Shown: in pieces, positions 43,934 through 51,564 of the stretch | How positions within the stretch are numbered: position 1 is the first letter of the stretch | Layout of the letters: each line of letters opens with the position of its first letter | Origin: Paracnuella aquatica | GTDB lineage: Bacteria > Bacteroidota > Bacteroidia > Chitinophagales > Chitinophagaceae | DNA length: 64,000 nucleotides | Assembly (NCBI RefSeq): GCF_003332885.2 | Contig: NZ_QOWJ01000006.1 | Span: 62,001-126,000 of the forward strand | Reading direction: 5' to 3' | The notes under the pieces: model-generated | Told to the model about the DNA's origin: nothing | The model's input: only the letters and a program-made list of their open reading frames with translations | The model's database searches: none | Made by a program: the position numbers and the translations under genes

Positions 43934-44728
43934 ATGAGCATGCATATTTCTCCCGGCAAAAAAATATACTTCTTATCCGATTTTCACCTGGGCGCCCCCA
44001 ACGCCGAACAAAGCCTGCAGCGCGAAAAGTTGTTGGTGCGTTTCCTGAACGAAATTGAACCCACTGCCGCCTCCATTTTTATCGTAGGCGATATGTTCGA
44101 TTTTTGGTATGAATACACCAAGGTGGTGCCCCGCGGCTACACCCGCATTTTGGGCAAACTGGCGCAGCTTACCGACAGCGGCATTCCCATTCATTTTTTT
44201 GTGGGCAACCACGATATGTGGATGAACAACTACCTGCAACAGGAACTGAACATCCCGGTTTATTTTGAGCCCAAGGCATTTGAGCTGGGTGGTAAAAAGT
44301 TTTGGATCGGGCATGGGGATGGCCTGGGCCCCGGCGACGGTGGATACAAAGCGTTGAAAAAAGTATTTCGCAACCCTGTTTGCCAAACACTGTTTGGCAT
44401 GATTCCGCCGGCCATTGGCATTGGCGTAGCCGATTATTTTAGCCGCAAAAGCCGCGCAAAAGGCGGCGGTAAAGAAGAAGTATGGCTGGGCGAAGAGCGG
44501 GAATGGCTGATCACTTACTGCAAGGAGCTGATGGCTTCAGGAAAAAACTTCGACTTTTTTGTGTTTGGGCATAGACACCTGCCCATCGATTTTCGTCTGA
44601 ATAGTACAAGCCGATACATTAACCTCGGCGACTGGATTCGTTACTTCACTTACGCCACTTTTGATGGGGCGGATGTGTCGGTTCAATCTTATACCGGTAT
44701 GGAACATAAAATAGTACGCAATTGGTAA
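43934..44728 (+). CDS. lpxH: UDP-2,3-diacylglucosamine diphosphatase
   Basis: 264 residues. Fourth step of lipid A synthesis, inner-membrane face. All calcineurin-like metallophosphoesterase motifs are seen: LSDFHLGAP, VGDMFDFWYEY, VGNHDMWMNN, IGHGDGLGPGD and FGHRHLP. The hydrophobic insert NPVCQTLFGMIPPAIGIGVA may contact the membrane substrate. MSMHISPGKK gives the start at ATG 43934. The next gene starts inside its 3' end, so they are coupled. Confidence 0.93.
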   Translation: MSMHISPGKKIYFLSDFHLGAPNAEQSLQREKLLVRFLNEIEPTAASIFIVGDMFDFWYEYTKVVPRGYTRILGKLAQLTDSGIPIHFFVGNHDMWMNNYLQQELNIPVYFEPKAFELGGKKFWIGHGDGLGPGDGGYKALKKVFRNPVCQTLFGMIPPAIGIGVADYFSRKSRAKGGGKEEVWLGEEREWLITYCKELMASGKNFDFFVFGHRHLPIDFRLNSTSRYINLGDWIRYFTYATFDGADVSVQSYTGMEHKIVRNW

Positions 44729-45534
44729 GGGTTTTTTTCACTATTGGCCTGCTGCTAGCGCTACAGGCAGCGGCTGCGCAAAGCGGCAGCGGGCTGCGCC
44801 TGTTGCGCAGCTACCCAGCCCCGGTAGCAGATGCCACGTTGGATAACCTGGGCAATTTGTACCTAGTATCGGAAAATGGGCAGGTAAAAAAATACGGCCC
44901 CGGAGGCGATTCTATTTCGGTGTACAACAGTGTGCAGCGCAACGGCAAATTGCAAACACTCGATGTTTCGAACCCATTGCGGCCACTACTTTTTTACCGC
45001 GATTATGGCCAGGTGGTGCTGCTCGACCGCCTGCTTGCCGTGCAGGCTACATTGGACCTGCGCCGCCAGGGCATTACGCAGCCGCTGGCTGCTGCCATGA
45101 GTTTTGACAATAAAGTGTGGGTGTTTGACGGCGTTACCAACCAGCTGAAAAAGCTGGATGACGCGGGGAAGGTTTTGCTGGAAACCCCCGACCTGCGGCA
45201 GGTGTTTGCCGGCGGCGTGCAGCCGCAGCAGATCATCGACCACAACGGCTGGGTGTACCTCGCCGATTCAGCGCAGGGCCTGTTTGCCTTTGACTATTTT
45301 GGATCGTTCAAGCGGAAGATACCGGTGGCCGGCTGGCGCCACCTGCAGGTAACCGATAGTGTGGTACTGGGCATTTCGGAAGGCGGCTTCCATACATACA
45401 ACCTGGCTACGCTGATGCAAGCCACGCAGCCGTTGCCCCCAATTTTGCAAGATTGTGCGCCCATCCGTTGGAGCGAAAAGGGCTGGCTGGCCATCTGTGG
45501 CGGCGTGGTAAAACTGTTTAGCGCCACTCCTTAA
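44722..45534 (+). CDS. secreted beta-propeller-like protein of unknown function
   Basis: 270 residues, TTG start at 44722 overlapping the last 7 bases of lpxH. Signal peptide (FFTIGLLLALQAAAAQ). The body repeats short strand units (ATLDNLGNLYLVSENGQVKK, AMSFDNKVWVFDGVTNQLKK, HNGWVYLADSAQGLFAFDYF), suggesting a propeller related to NHL or PQQ-like folds. No catalytic residues recognised. Coupling with lpxH may suggest an envelope role, but this is weak. The 3' end overlaps the convergent thioredoxin-like gene by 4 bases. Confidence 0.8.
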   Translation: MVRVFFTIGLLLALQAAAAQSGSGLRLLRSYPAPVADATLDNLGNLYLVSENGQVKKYGPGGDSISVYNSVQRNGKLQTLDVSNPLRPLLFYRDYGQVVLLDRLLAVQATLDLRRQGITQPLAAAMSFDNKVWVFDGVTNQLKKLDDAGKVLLETPDLRQVFAGGVQPQQIIDHNGWVYLADSAQGLFAFDYFGSFKRKIPVAGWRHLQVTDSVVLGISEGGFHTYNLATLMQATQPLPPILQDCAPIRWSEKGWLAICGGVVKLFSATP

Positions 45535-46049
45535 AGCTTGCCGGCCAGTATTTCGCCAATTTCTTTATCAAACATGCCATAGCGGCCATATTCCACCACG
45601 CGGCCCATTTCCTTGCCGCCTTTCAGCACAATAATAGTGGGCACCAGGTCTACGTTGAAAATGGTAGTGAGGTTGTATTGGCTTTTTTTCGATTCATCTA
45701 CGCCAACAGTGGTAATATGATCTTTTTGCACGCCGGCGGCGTTGGCGAAGGCAAAGAATTTAGGCAAAATAAACTGCGTATCGTGGCACCAGGTGCCGGC
45801 AAATACAAGGAAATGCACAGAGTCTTTCTGTGTCGTCAGCGCCTTCAACGCTGCCGATTGTGGCGTGTAGCCTTTTTGGTTGGCCGCAAACCAGTTGAAT
45901 GCCGTATCGCTGGTCAGTACTTCCGGGGTTAAAAAACCTTTGATGATTTTCTGTCCTTCCGTGCTGCGGCCAATTTCGGATTGGGCAAAAAGGGTGGTGG
46001 AGCAAAGAACCAAAGCAGTAGCCAGCAGGTGTTTTACAGAAGTGCGCAT
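45531..46049 (-). CDS. secreted thioredoxin-fold protein with only one active-site cysteine
   Basis: 172 residues. Signal peptide (HLLATALVLCSTTLFA). Thioredoxin fold: VHFLVFAGTWCHDTQFILPK, VDESKKSQYNLTTIFNVDLV then PTIIVLKGGKEMGRVVEYGR with the cis-proline. The usual CxxC is WCHDT: the second cysteine is replaced by Thr, so it cannot form the normal internal disulfide. It may act as a monothiol or be a non-redox binding protein. A TATATTTG box lies 4 bases before the ATG. Convergent with the propeller gene. Confidence 0.85.
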   Translation of the reverse strand: MRTSVKHLLATALVLCSTTLFAQSEIGRSTEGQKIIKGFLTPEVLTSDTAFNWFAANQKGYTPQSAALKALTTQKDSVHFLVFAGTWCHDTQFILPKFFAFANAAGVQKDHITTVGVDESKKSQYNLTTIFNVDLVPTIIVLKGGKEMGRVVEYGRYGMFDKEIGEILAGKL

Positions 46050-46053
46050 GACT

Positions 46054-46061
46054 CAAATATA
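46054..46061 (-). promoter_or_regulatory. -7 promoter box just before the thioredoxin-like gene
   Basis: TATATTTG on the minus strand, 4 bases before the ATG at 46049; TTG lies 23 bases further upstream (46087-46085). If used, the transcript would start at or next to the start codon (leaderless). Confidence 0.45.
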
Positions 46062-46099
46062 AAACAGTTGAGCATTTTGGTAGACAATGGCACGTTAAA

Positions 46100-46193
46100 G
46101 AAGATTTACGATTTTAGATTAACGATTTACGATTGAAGTAGAAGAAGTCTTTGTGCTATAAATCCGAAATCCGAAATCGTCAATCCGACATCA
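46100..46193. repeat. word-type inverted repeat, family F, copy 3
   Basis: AAGATTTACGATTTTAGATT and AACGATTTACGATTG on the left, ATAAATCCGAAATCCGAAAT and CGTCAATCCGACATC on the right. The right end includes the merR stop codon (46191-46193). Confidence 0.65.
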
Positions 46194-46688
46194 CAAATGC
46201 GCCTTCACCTCCAACAAAAACTGCCGCAGCTTTTGCAGCGATTGTATCATGTGAAATTGTTCTTCGGCCTGGGCGCCCCGCTTCAGGTATTCGCGGGCCC
46301 CTTCCAGCGTGTATTTGCGGCGGCGGATAAGGTCGTGAATGAGCACCAGCGTTTTTACATCTTCGGGGCGGAACAGGCGGTCGCCTTTACCGTTTTTGCG
46401 CGGCTTGAGTTGCGGAAACTCATTTTCCCAATAACGGATCTGCGAAATGGGCACGCCAAACATGGCCGCTACCTCCGAAATACCCCAATACTGTTTTTGA
46501 AACAAAATGGTGTCTTCCGGCACCAGCACTTTGTCGGGGCCTGCTTCGGTAGGCTTTAACGGCTTGCGGCCGCGGGTTCTTTTGGTCGGCTCTGGCGCAG
46601 GCAGGGGCGCCCCCGAAAGAAACTCTTTGGGCTGCTGTGGCTCCTCGTTGGAGAAGTCGAATAAAATTTGCGAAAGCGGGCCGGCCAT
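46191..46688 (-). CDS. MerR family transcriptional regulator with an AT-hook-like N-terminal extension
   Basis: 165 residues. The MerR helix-turn-helix lies in the middle rather than at the N-terminus (about 66-135): YWGISEVAAMFGVPISQIRY, WENEFPQLKPRKNGKGDRLF and RPEDVKTLVLIHDLIRRRKY. The N-terminal 60 residues are Pro/acidic with KRTRGRKPLKP, resembling an AT-hook core (RGRKP). No effector domain or metal-binding cysteines follow, so the input is unknown. A complete promoter (TTTG, 21 bases, TACTTTTG) ends 5 bases before the ATG. Confidence 0.9.
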   Translation of the reverse strand: MAGPLSQILFDFSNEEPQQPKEFLSGAPLPAPEPTKRTRGRKPLKPTEAGPDKVLVPEDTILFQKQYWGISEVAAMFGVPISQIRYWENEFPQLKPRKNGKGDRLFRPEDVKTLVLIHDLIRRRKYTLEGAREYLKRGAQAEEQFHMIQSLQKLRQFLLEVKAHL

Positions 46689-46693
46689 GGAGG

Positions 46694-46726
46694 CAAAAGT
46701 AATCAGTTATGAGTCTCCAGTTCAAA
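46694..46726 (-). promoter_or_regulatory. promoter of merR, predicted leaderless
   Basis: Minus strand: TTTG (46726-46723), 21-base spacer, TACTTTTG (46701-46694), then CCTCC and ATG. The expected start of transcription falls on or beside the start codon. Confidence 0.6.
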
Positions 46727-46768
46727 GTCGATTTTCCCAGCGACAAACTAAAAACTACCAACAACAAA

Positions 46769-46987
46769 CTACTGTTTCCCCGTGGTGTCGCTCATTTTTT
46801 CCACGTTCATGGCCGATGTGTCGGTGCTGATCACGTTTTGATTGGAAACACCGCTGGGATGCTGGGTTTCTTCATCAATAGCTCCGGGGCTGGTGCCCAA
46901 AGTATCGGTGCTGGTAGTGCCGTTGCTGCTGTCGCCGCAGCTCATCAGGGTAAATACAATTCCGGTGAGTAGTAGTGCCTTTTTCAT
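46769..46987 (-). CDS. small lipoprotein (copy 3 of 3)
   Basis: 72 residues. MKKALLLTGIVFTLMSCGD is a lipoprotein signal with lipobox TLMSC. The mature part (SSNGTTSTDTLGTSPGAIDE ... STDTSAMNVEKMSDTTGKQ) is Ser/Thr/Asp-rich and probably disordered. The beginning is almost the same as that of the lipoprotein at 27200-27445 (MKKALLITSVAFLGLMSC). Located 42 bases after a two-helix membrane gene on the same strand. Function unknown. Confidence 0.75.
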   Translation of the reverse strand: MKKALLLTGIVFTLMSCGDSSNGTTSTDTLGTSPGAIDEETQHPSGVSNQNVISTDTSAMNVEKMSDTTGKQ

Positions 46988-47029
46988 GCGGGCACAAATG
47001 CAATTAATGCACCAAAAGGTTTTGGTTTT

Positions 47030-47248
47030 TTATTGAAACGGGTTGCGGTTCGCGTCGGATTGCTTTTTATAACGCAGCAACAGCACAACAAACAGCACCG
47101 TAAGTATGGCCACCAGCGCCACCGACCAGTACAGTCGGAAATCATCATTTTGCCGGTAGGCTTTTACTGCATCAATGGTTTTATACACAATAAACGCGGC
47201 GTACAGTAGCAGGATAAAAACGCGGTTGTTCTTGCTGGGTTGGCTCAT
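47030..47248 (-). CDS. small membrane protein with two helices
   Basis: 72 residues. Two hydrophobic segments: VFILLLYAAFIVYKTIDAV and WSVALVAILTVLFVVLLLRY, joined by a charged loop (KAYRQNDDFRLY), and a polar basic tail (KKQSDANRNPFQ). Most likely an inner-membrane hairpin with both ends in the cytoplasm. Family not recognised. It may be transcribed with the M23 peptidase gene 42 bases upstream and with the small lipoprotein downstream. Confidence 0.75.
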   Translation of the reverse strand: MSQPSKNNRVFILLLYAAFIVYKTIDAVKAYRQNDDFRLYWSVALVAILTVLFVVLLLRYKKQSDANRNPFQ

Positions 47249-47290
47249 GGAAAATAAAATTCTGTCGAATGGCAGTAATAAAAAGCGCCG

Positions 47291-48262
47291 TTAATCAAAA
47301 CTCTGGTTCGATGCCTTTGCCCGTTTCAGCAGCTCGTTGAACTGCTCGGGGCCCAGGTCGTTGTAAAAAAAGTAAACCGGGTCCAGCTTGTTGCCGTTTT
47401 TATGCACCTCGTAATGCAGGTGCGGGCCGGTGCTTTTGCCGGTGGAGCCCACGTAACCAATCAACTCGCCGCGTTTTACCTGCTGGCCCGCCCGTGCTTT
47501 GATGCGCACCATATGGCCATACAGCGTTTCGTAGCCATAGCCGTGGTTGATCACCACGTGGTTGCCATAGCCGCCATCCGAAAAGCCGGCAATTTTTACC
47601 CGCCCATTGGCCGTGGCATAGATAGGCGTGCCCTGCGGCGCCGAAAAATCGAGTCCGGCGTGCATTTTTATGGTTTTGTAAATGGGATCGATGCGGAAAC
47701 CAAAACCCGATGCAATGCGGTTCAGGTCCTGGTTGCTTACGGGTTGAATGGCCGGCGTGGCGGCAATCAGTTTTTCTTTGTTCAGCAACAGGTTATCCAG
47801 CTCCTTGTACGATTTGTCCTGCGCCAGAATCCGGTTGCTCAGCACCTGCAGGTCTTTACGGATGGAGCGCACCAGTTCCATTTCCTGCATGCCTTCAACC
47901 ATAGCCACCTGCTTTTGTTTTTCCAAAGCTTCGGCGCGGGCACTGTCGGGTATGGGTTCGGCTTCAAAAATGGAGCGGTACACGCTGTTGTCGCGGCGTT
48001 CCAGTTCCACCATTTGCTGCTGCAGCCCGTTTACGGTGCGCCGCAGATCCTGGTAGCTTATTTTCAGACGTTCGTTTTCGGCGCGGAGTAGTTTTTCGCT
48101 GGGCGAGCCCACAAATTGGAAAGCGAAATAAGAAACGATCACCGCCGTAACCAGTGCGGCGGCCAGGAAGCCAAAGATCCGCAGCAGTTTTACCCGCAGG
48201 GGCGTGATCAGCTTTTCGTAGCGCAGCGTATGGGTGTTGTAGTAATACTTGATTTTCTTCAT
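47291..48262 (-). CDS. M23 family (LytM-type) peptidase, membrane-anchored
   Basis: 323 residues. N-terminal cytoplasmic part, one membrane helix (IFGFLAAALVTAVIVSYFAF), a coiled coil (about 60-115, LRAENERLKISYQDLRRTVN), then a linker and the zinc peptidase domain: KMHAGLDFSAPQGTPIYATA (HxxxD), the GYETLYGHMVRIKARAGQQV strand with the second His, and HLHYEVHKNGNKLDP with the HxH. Acts on peptidoglycan cross-bridges in the periplasm or activates other hydrolases. The upstream DNA is a family F repeat. Confidence 0.93.
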   Translation of the reverse strand: MKKIKYYYNTHTLRYEKLITPLRVKLLRIFGFLAAALVTAVIVSYFAFQFVGSPSEKLLRAENERLKISYQDLRRTVNGLQQQMVELERRDNSVYRSIFEAEPIPDSARAEALEKQKQVAMVEGMQEMELVRSIRKDLQVLSNRILAQDKSYKELDNLLLNKEKLIAATPAIQPVSNQDLNRIASGFGFRIDPIYKTIKMHAGLDFSAPQGTPIYATANGRVKIAGFSDGGYGNHVVINHGYGYETLYGHMVRIKARAGQQVKRGELIGYVGSTGKSTGPHLHYEVHKNGNKLDPVYFFYNDLGPEQFNELLKRAKASNQSFD

Positions 48263-48272
48263 CGGCGTAAAT

Positions 48273-48360
48273 GGATTTACGATCTACGATCTACGATTAA
48301 CGATGGTTTTCTCCCGGTGGTATGCATTCGTAATTCGTAAATCGTACATCCAAAATTCCC
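48273..48360. repeat. word-type inverted repeat, family F, copy 4
   Basis: GGATTTACGATCTACGATCT and ACGATTAACGATGG on the left; ATTCGTAATTCGTAAATCGT and ACATCCAAAATTCCC on the right. It lies in the divergent gap between the M23 gene and alaS. Confidence 0.65.
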
Positions 48361-48367
48361 CAGTCGT

Positions 48368-48375
48368 TACCTTTG
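48368..48375 (+). promoter_or_regulatory. -7 promoter box of alaS
   Basis: TACCTTTG, 96 bases before the alaS ATG. The leader contains GC-rich pairs (CCGCTGTGGCGG). No -33 element is clear because the upstream DNA is the family F repeat. Confidence 0.4.
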
Positions 48376-48471
48376 CTGCCCCGCTGTGGCGGGAATGGAC
48401 AAATATAGGGGTGGATACCGCCCCAAAATGCAACAACCCGCACCGGTGGCGGCGCACACAAAATTAGCGTT

Positions 48472-51138
48472 ATGACCCAAAACGATATTTCCAGCAGCAA
48501 CCTGGAAGGCAGTAATCATTCGGCAGCCGATATCCGTGCCGCCTTTCTCCAGTTCTTTCGTTCCAAGCAGCACCAGATTGTGCCTTCGGCGCCAATTGTG
48601 GTAAAAAACGACCCGACGCTGATGTTTACCAACGCCGGTATGAACCAGTTCAAGGATTATTTCCTGGGCAACAAACCGGCGCCATCGCCCCGCATCGCCG
48701 ATACGCAAAAATGCCTGCGGGTTAGTGGCAAGCACAACGACCTGGAAGAAGTGGGCGTGGACCATTACCACCACACCATGTTTGAAATGCTGGGCAACTG
48801 GAGCTTTGGCGATTATTTTAAAGAAGAAGCCATTGCCTGGAGCTGGGAACTGCTTACCTCGGTGCTCAAAATTCCGGTGGACCGCCTGTATGTAACCATT
48901 TTCGAAGGCGATGAAAAAGAAGGCCTGCCCCGCGATGAAGAGGCTTATACATCGTGGAAAAAATGGATTGCCGAAGACCGCATTTTGCTGGGCAATAAAA
49001 AAGATAATTTCTGGGAAATGGGCGACACCGGCCCTTGCGGACCCTGCACTGAAATACATGTGGACACCCGCCCCAACGTGGAGCGCCTGAGCGTAGATGG
49101 CAAAACGCTGGTGAACAACGACCACCCGGAAGTGATCGAGATCTGGAACAACGTATTCATTCAGTTTAACCGCCTCAAAGACGGATCGCTACAGCCGCTG
49201 CCGCAAAAACACGTGGATACCGGCATGGGTTTCGAACGGCTGGTGCGGGTGCTGCAGGGCAAGGCTTCCAACTACGATACCGATGTGTTCAGTGGCCTGA
49301 TCGATAGCATTTCGAAAACCACCGGCACACCGTACACCGGCTCGCAAAGCAAGGCCGATATTGCCATCCGCGTTAATGCCGATCATATCCGCGCCATCAC
49401 TTTTACCATTGCCGACGGCCAGTTGCCCGCCAACACCGGCGCCGGCTATGTTATTCGCCGCATTTTGCGCCGGGCGGTGCGTTACTATTATTCTTATCTC
49501 AACTACCAGCAGCCCTTGTTGCACCAGTTGGTGCCGGTATTGGCAGCACAGCTAAAAGATGTGTTTCCCGAACTTGCCCAGCAGGAAGCTTTTGTGGCCC
49601 GGGTAATCCGCGAGGAAGAAGAAGCTTTTCTCCGCACTTTGGAAAAAGGCCTGCGCCGCATCGAAGACATCATTGCCCTGAGCGGCGGCCTGGTTGGTGG
49701 TAAAGAAACGTTTGAACTCTACGATACTTACGGCTTCCCCGTCGATCTTACCCGGCTCATTGCCTCCGAGCGGGGCCTGACGGTGGATGAGCCCGGTTTT
49801 GAGCGGGAAATGCAGCAGCAAAAAGACCGAAGCCGCGCAGCTTCGGCCACCGATGCTGGCGACTGGGTAGTGCTGCAGGAGGGCGGGCTGCCCGAATTTG
49901 TCGGCTATAATTTGCTGGAAGCATCTGCCAACGTGCTGCGCTACCGCAAGGTAAAAGCCAAGGGCAAAGAGGCTTTCCAGGTGGTGCTCGACCGCACACC
50001 GTTTTATGCCGAAAGCGGCGGACAGGTGGGCGATACGGGCAAGCTGGTTGCCGGCAGCCAGGAATTAAAAGTTATTGATACCAAACGCGAAGGCGACCTG
50101 ATTGTACATTTCGTGGACCGCATTCCGGAAGGGTTTGCCGGTGGCGAAGTACGTGCCGAAGTGGATGTGGCCAAACGCAAGGCTACGGCATTGCACCACA
50201 GCGCTACACACCTGCTGCATGCGGCGCTGCGCAAAGTGCTGGGCAGCCATGTGGCGCAAAAAGGCTCCCTGGTAGCTGCCGATTACCTGCGGTTCGACTT
50301 TTCGCATTTTAGTAAAATGACGGCGGAAGAGGCAGCGCAGGTAGAGGTGTTGGTAAATGCAAAGATCCGCGAAAACATACCCGTTGCCATCCGGCAAATG
50401 CCCAAAGATGAAGCCCTGAAACTGGGCGCCATGGCGCTTTTTGGCGAAAAATACGGCGACACCGTTCGGGTAGTAACCATGGACCCCGAATATTCTGTGG
50501 AACTGTGCGGCGGTACGCATGTGGGCGCCACCGGCGAACTGGGCTTTTTCAAAATTACTTCGGAAGCGGCCGTGGCTGCAGGCGTACGCCGCATAGAAGC
50601 CTTGTGTGGCGCTGCTGCCGAAAACTTTATCAACGAGCAGTTGGTGCAACTGGCTGCCGCAAAAGAAGCCCTGAACAATCCAAAGGACATTTTAAAATCC
50701 ATAGCCTCGCTGAAAGAAGAATCGGCGGTGCTGAAAAAGAAAATCGAGTTAGCTGAAAATGAGCAGCTGATTCAATTGCGCAACGAACTGAAAAGCCAGG
50801 CGCAGCCGATGGGCGATGCCCAGTTTATTGGTGCCGTGGTATCGGTGGGTTCGGCCGATGCGCTGAAAAAGCTGGCTTTTGAACTGAAAGCTGCGGTGCC
50901 CAATCCGCTGGTGGTGCTTGCCGCTGACATAGCCGGCAAAGCGCAAGTGGTTATTTTGCTGGATGAGGCACAGGTAGCGGCTAAAAACCTGGATGCCGGT
51001 GCCCTGATCAAACAAACGGTGGCGCCGCTTATTAAAGGCGGTGGCGGCGGGCAAAAAAGCCTGGCGACAGCCGGCGGGCAAAACGTGGCGCAACTGGCCG
51101 ATGTAATTGAAGCAGTGCGTTCGCAGATTGCCGGATAG
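48472..51138 (+). CDS. alaS: alanine-tRNA ligase
   Basis: 888 residues. Class II synthetase with a built-in editing domain. Catalytic part: MFTNAGMNQFKDYFLGNKPA, VGVDHYHHTMFEMLGNWSFG and DTGPCGPCTEIHVDTR. Editing part: HHSATHLLHAALRKVLGSHV with the zinc site, and VELCGGTHVGATGELGFFKI. The C-terminal Ala domain (GGGGGQKSLATAGGQNVAQL) is present, so the protein is complete. A small hairpin (AGGCTTC / GAAGCCT, 51167-51190) follows the stop, without a T run. Confidence 0.97.
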   Translation: MTQNDISSSNLEGSNHSAADIRAAFLQFFRSKQHQIVPSAPIVVKNDPTLMFTNAGMNQFKDYFLGNKPAPSPRIADTQKCLRVSGKHNDLEEVGVDHYHHTMFEMLGNWSFGDYFKEEAIAWSWELLTSVLKIPVDRLYVTIFEGDEKEGLPRDEEAYTSWKKWIAEDRILLGNKKDNFWEMGDTGPCGPCTEIHVDTRPNVERLSVDGKTLVNNDHPEVIEIWNNVFIQFNRLKDGSLQPLPQKHVDTGMGFERLVRVLQGKASNYDTDVFSGLIDSISKTTGTPYTGSQSKADIAIRVNADHIRAITFTIADGQLPANTGAGYVIRRILRRAVRYYYSYLNYQQPLLHQLVPVLAAQLKDVFPELAQQEAFVARVIREEEEAFLRTLEKGLRRIEDIIALSGGLVGGKETFELYDTYGFPVDLTRLIASERGLTVDEPGFEREMQQQKDRSRAASATDAGDWVVLQEGGLPEFVGYNLLEASANVLRYRKVKAKGKEAFQVVLDRTPFYAESGGQVGDTGKLVAGSQELKVIDTKREGDLIVHFVDRIPEGFAGGEVRAEVDVAKRKATALHHSATHLLHAALRKVLGSHVAQKGSLVAADYLRFDFSHFSKMTAEEAAQVEVLVNAKIRENIPVAIRQMPKDEALKLGAMALFGEKYGDTVRVVTMDPEYSVELCGGTHVGATGELGFFKITSEAAVAAGVRRIEALCGAAAENFINEQLVQLAAAKEALNNPKDILKSIASLKEESAVLKKKIELAENEQLIQLRNELKSQAQPMGDAQFIGAVVSVGSADALKKLAFELKAAVPNPLVVLAADIAGKAQVVILLDEAQVAAKNLDAGALIKQTVAPLIKGGGGGQKSLATAGGQNVAQLADVIEAVRSQIAG

Positions 51139-51229
51139 GTTTTAAAATACAAATTTCAATAATCGTAGGCTTCTCTTCACAGGGAAGCCTGCTGCTTGCT
51201 CCTTTGTGTTTGTTGTAGGCTTTGCCTTT

Positions 51230-51355
51230 GTCATCCTGAGCGCAGCGAAGGATCTGAACTTCGTATAAACAGCCGTCTGTCTATGAGGCTGATTCTGCCA
51301 TTTGGCCACTTCACTGAATGTGCAGGCTCAGATCCTTCGCTGCGCTCAGGATGAC
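51230..51355. repeat. 126-bp dispersed palindrome, family B, copy 2
   Basis: Arms of 28 bases, GTCATCCTGAGCGCAGCGAA at the left and TTCGCTGCGCTCAGGATGAC at the right, pair perfectly. One G/C pair is inverted compared with copy 1 (30038-30165) on both arms. In the 426-base gap between alaS and the PDZ gene, apart from this and a short hairpin near 51167-51190, nothing else was seen up to the promoter box at 51522. Confidence 0.85.
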
Positions 51356-51521
51356 AAACACAAAAACCGAACTGCTGCAAAAGCGGAACAGCAAGCATGC
51401 CCTTCCAACATTTTCCCATTCCCACCGCCCTTTTCTCACCCTCCATCCGTCCGCATTCCCACACATCCCGGACCGCCTATTTTAACATTTGCGAAAAGCT
51501 TCGTATTTTGGAAAACCTCAT

Positions 51522-51549
51522 TATATTTGAACTACGAAATTTAACGTAG
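51522..51549 (+). promoter_or_regulatory. promoter box and inverted repeat upstream of the PDZ gene
   Basis: TATATTTG (51522-51529) fits the -7 consensus and lies 35 bases before the ATG. Directly after it CTACG (51532-51536) and CGTAG (51545-51549) form an inverted repeat around the expected transcription start, a possible operator. Confidence 0.45.
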
Positions 51550-51564
51550 ATAAAATATCAACTT

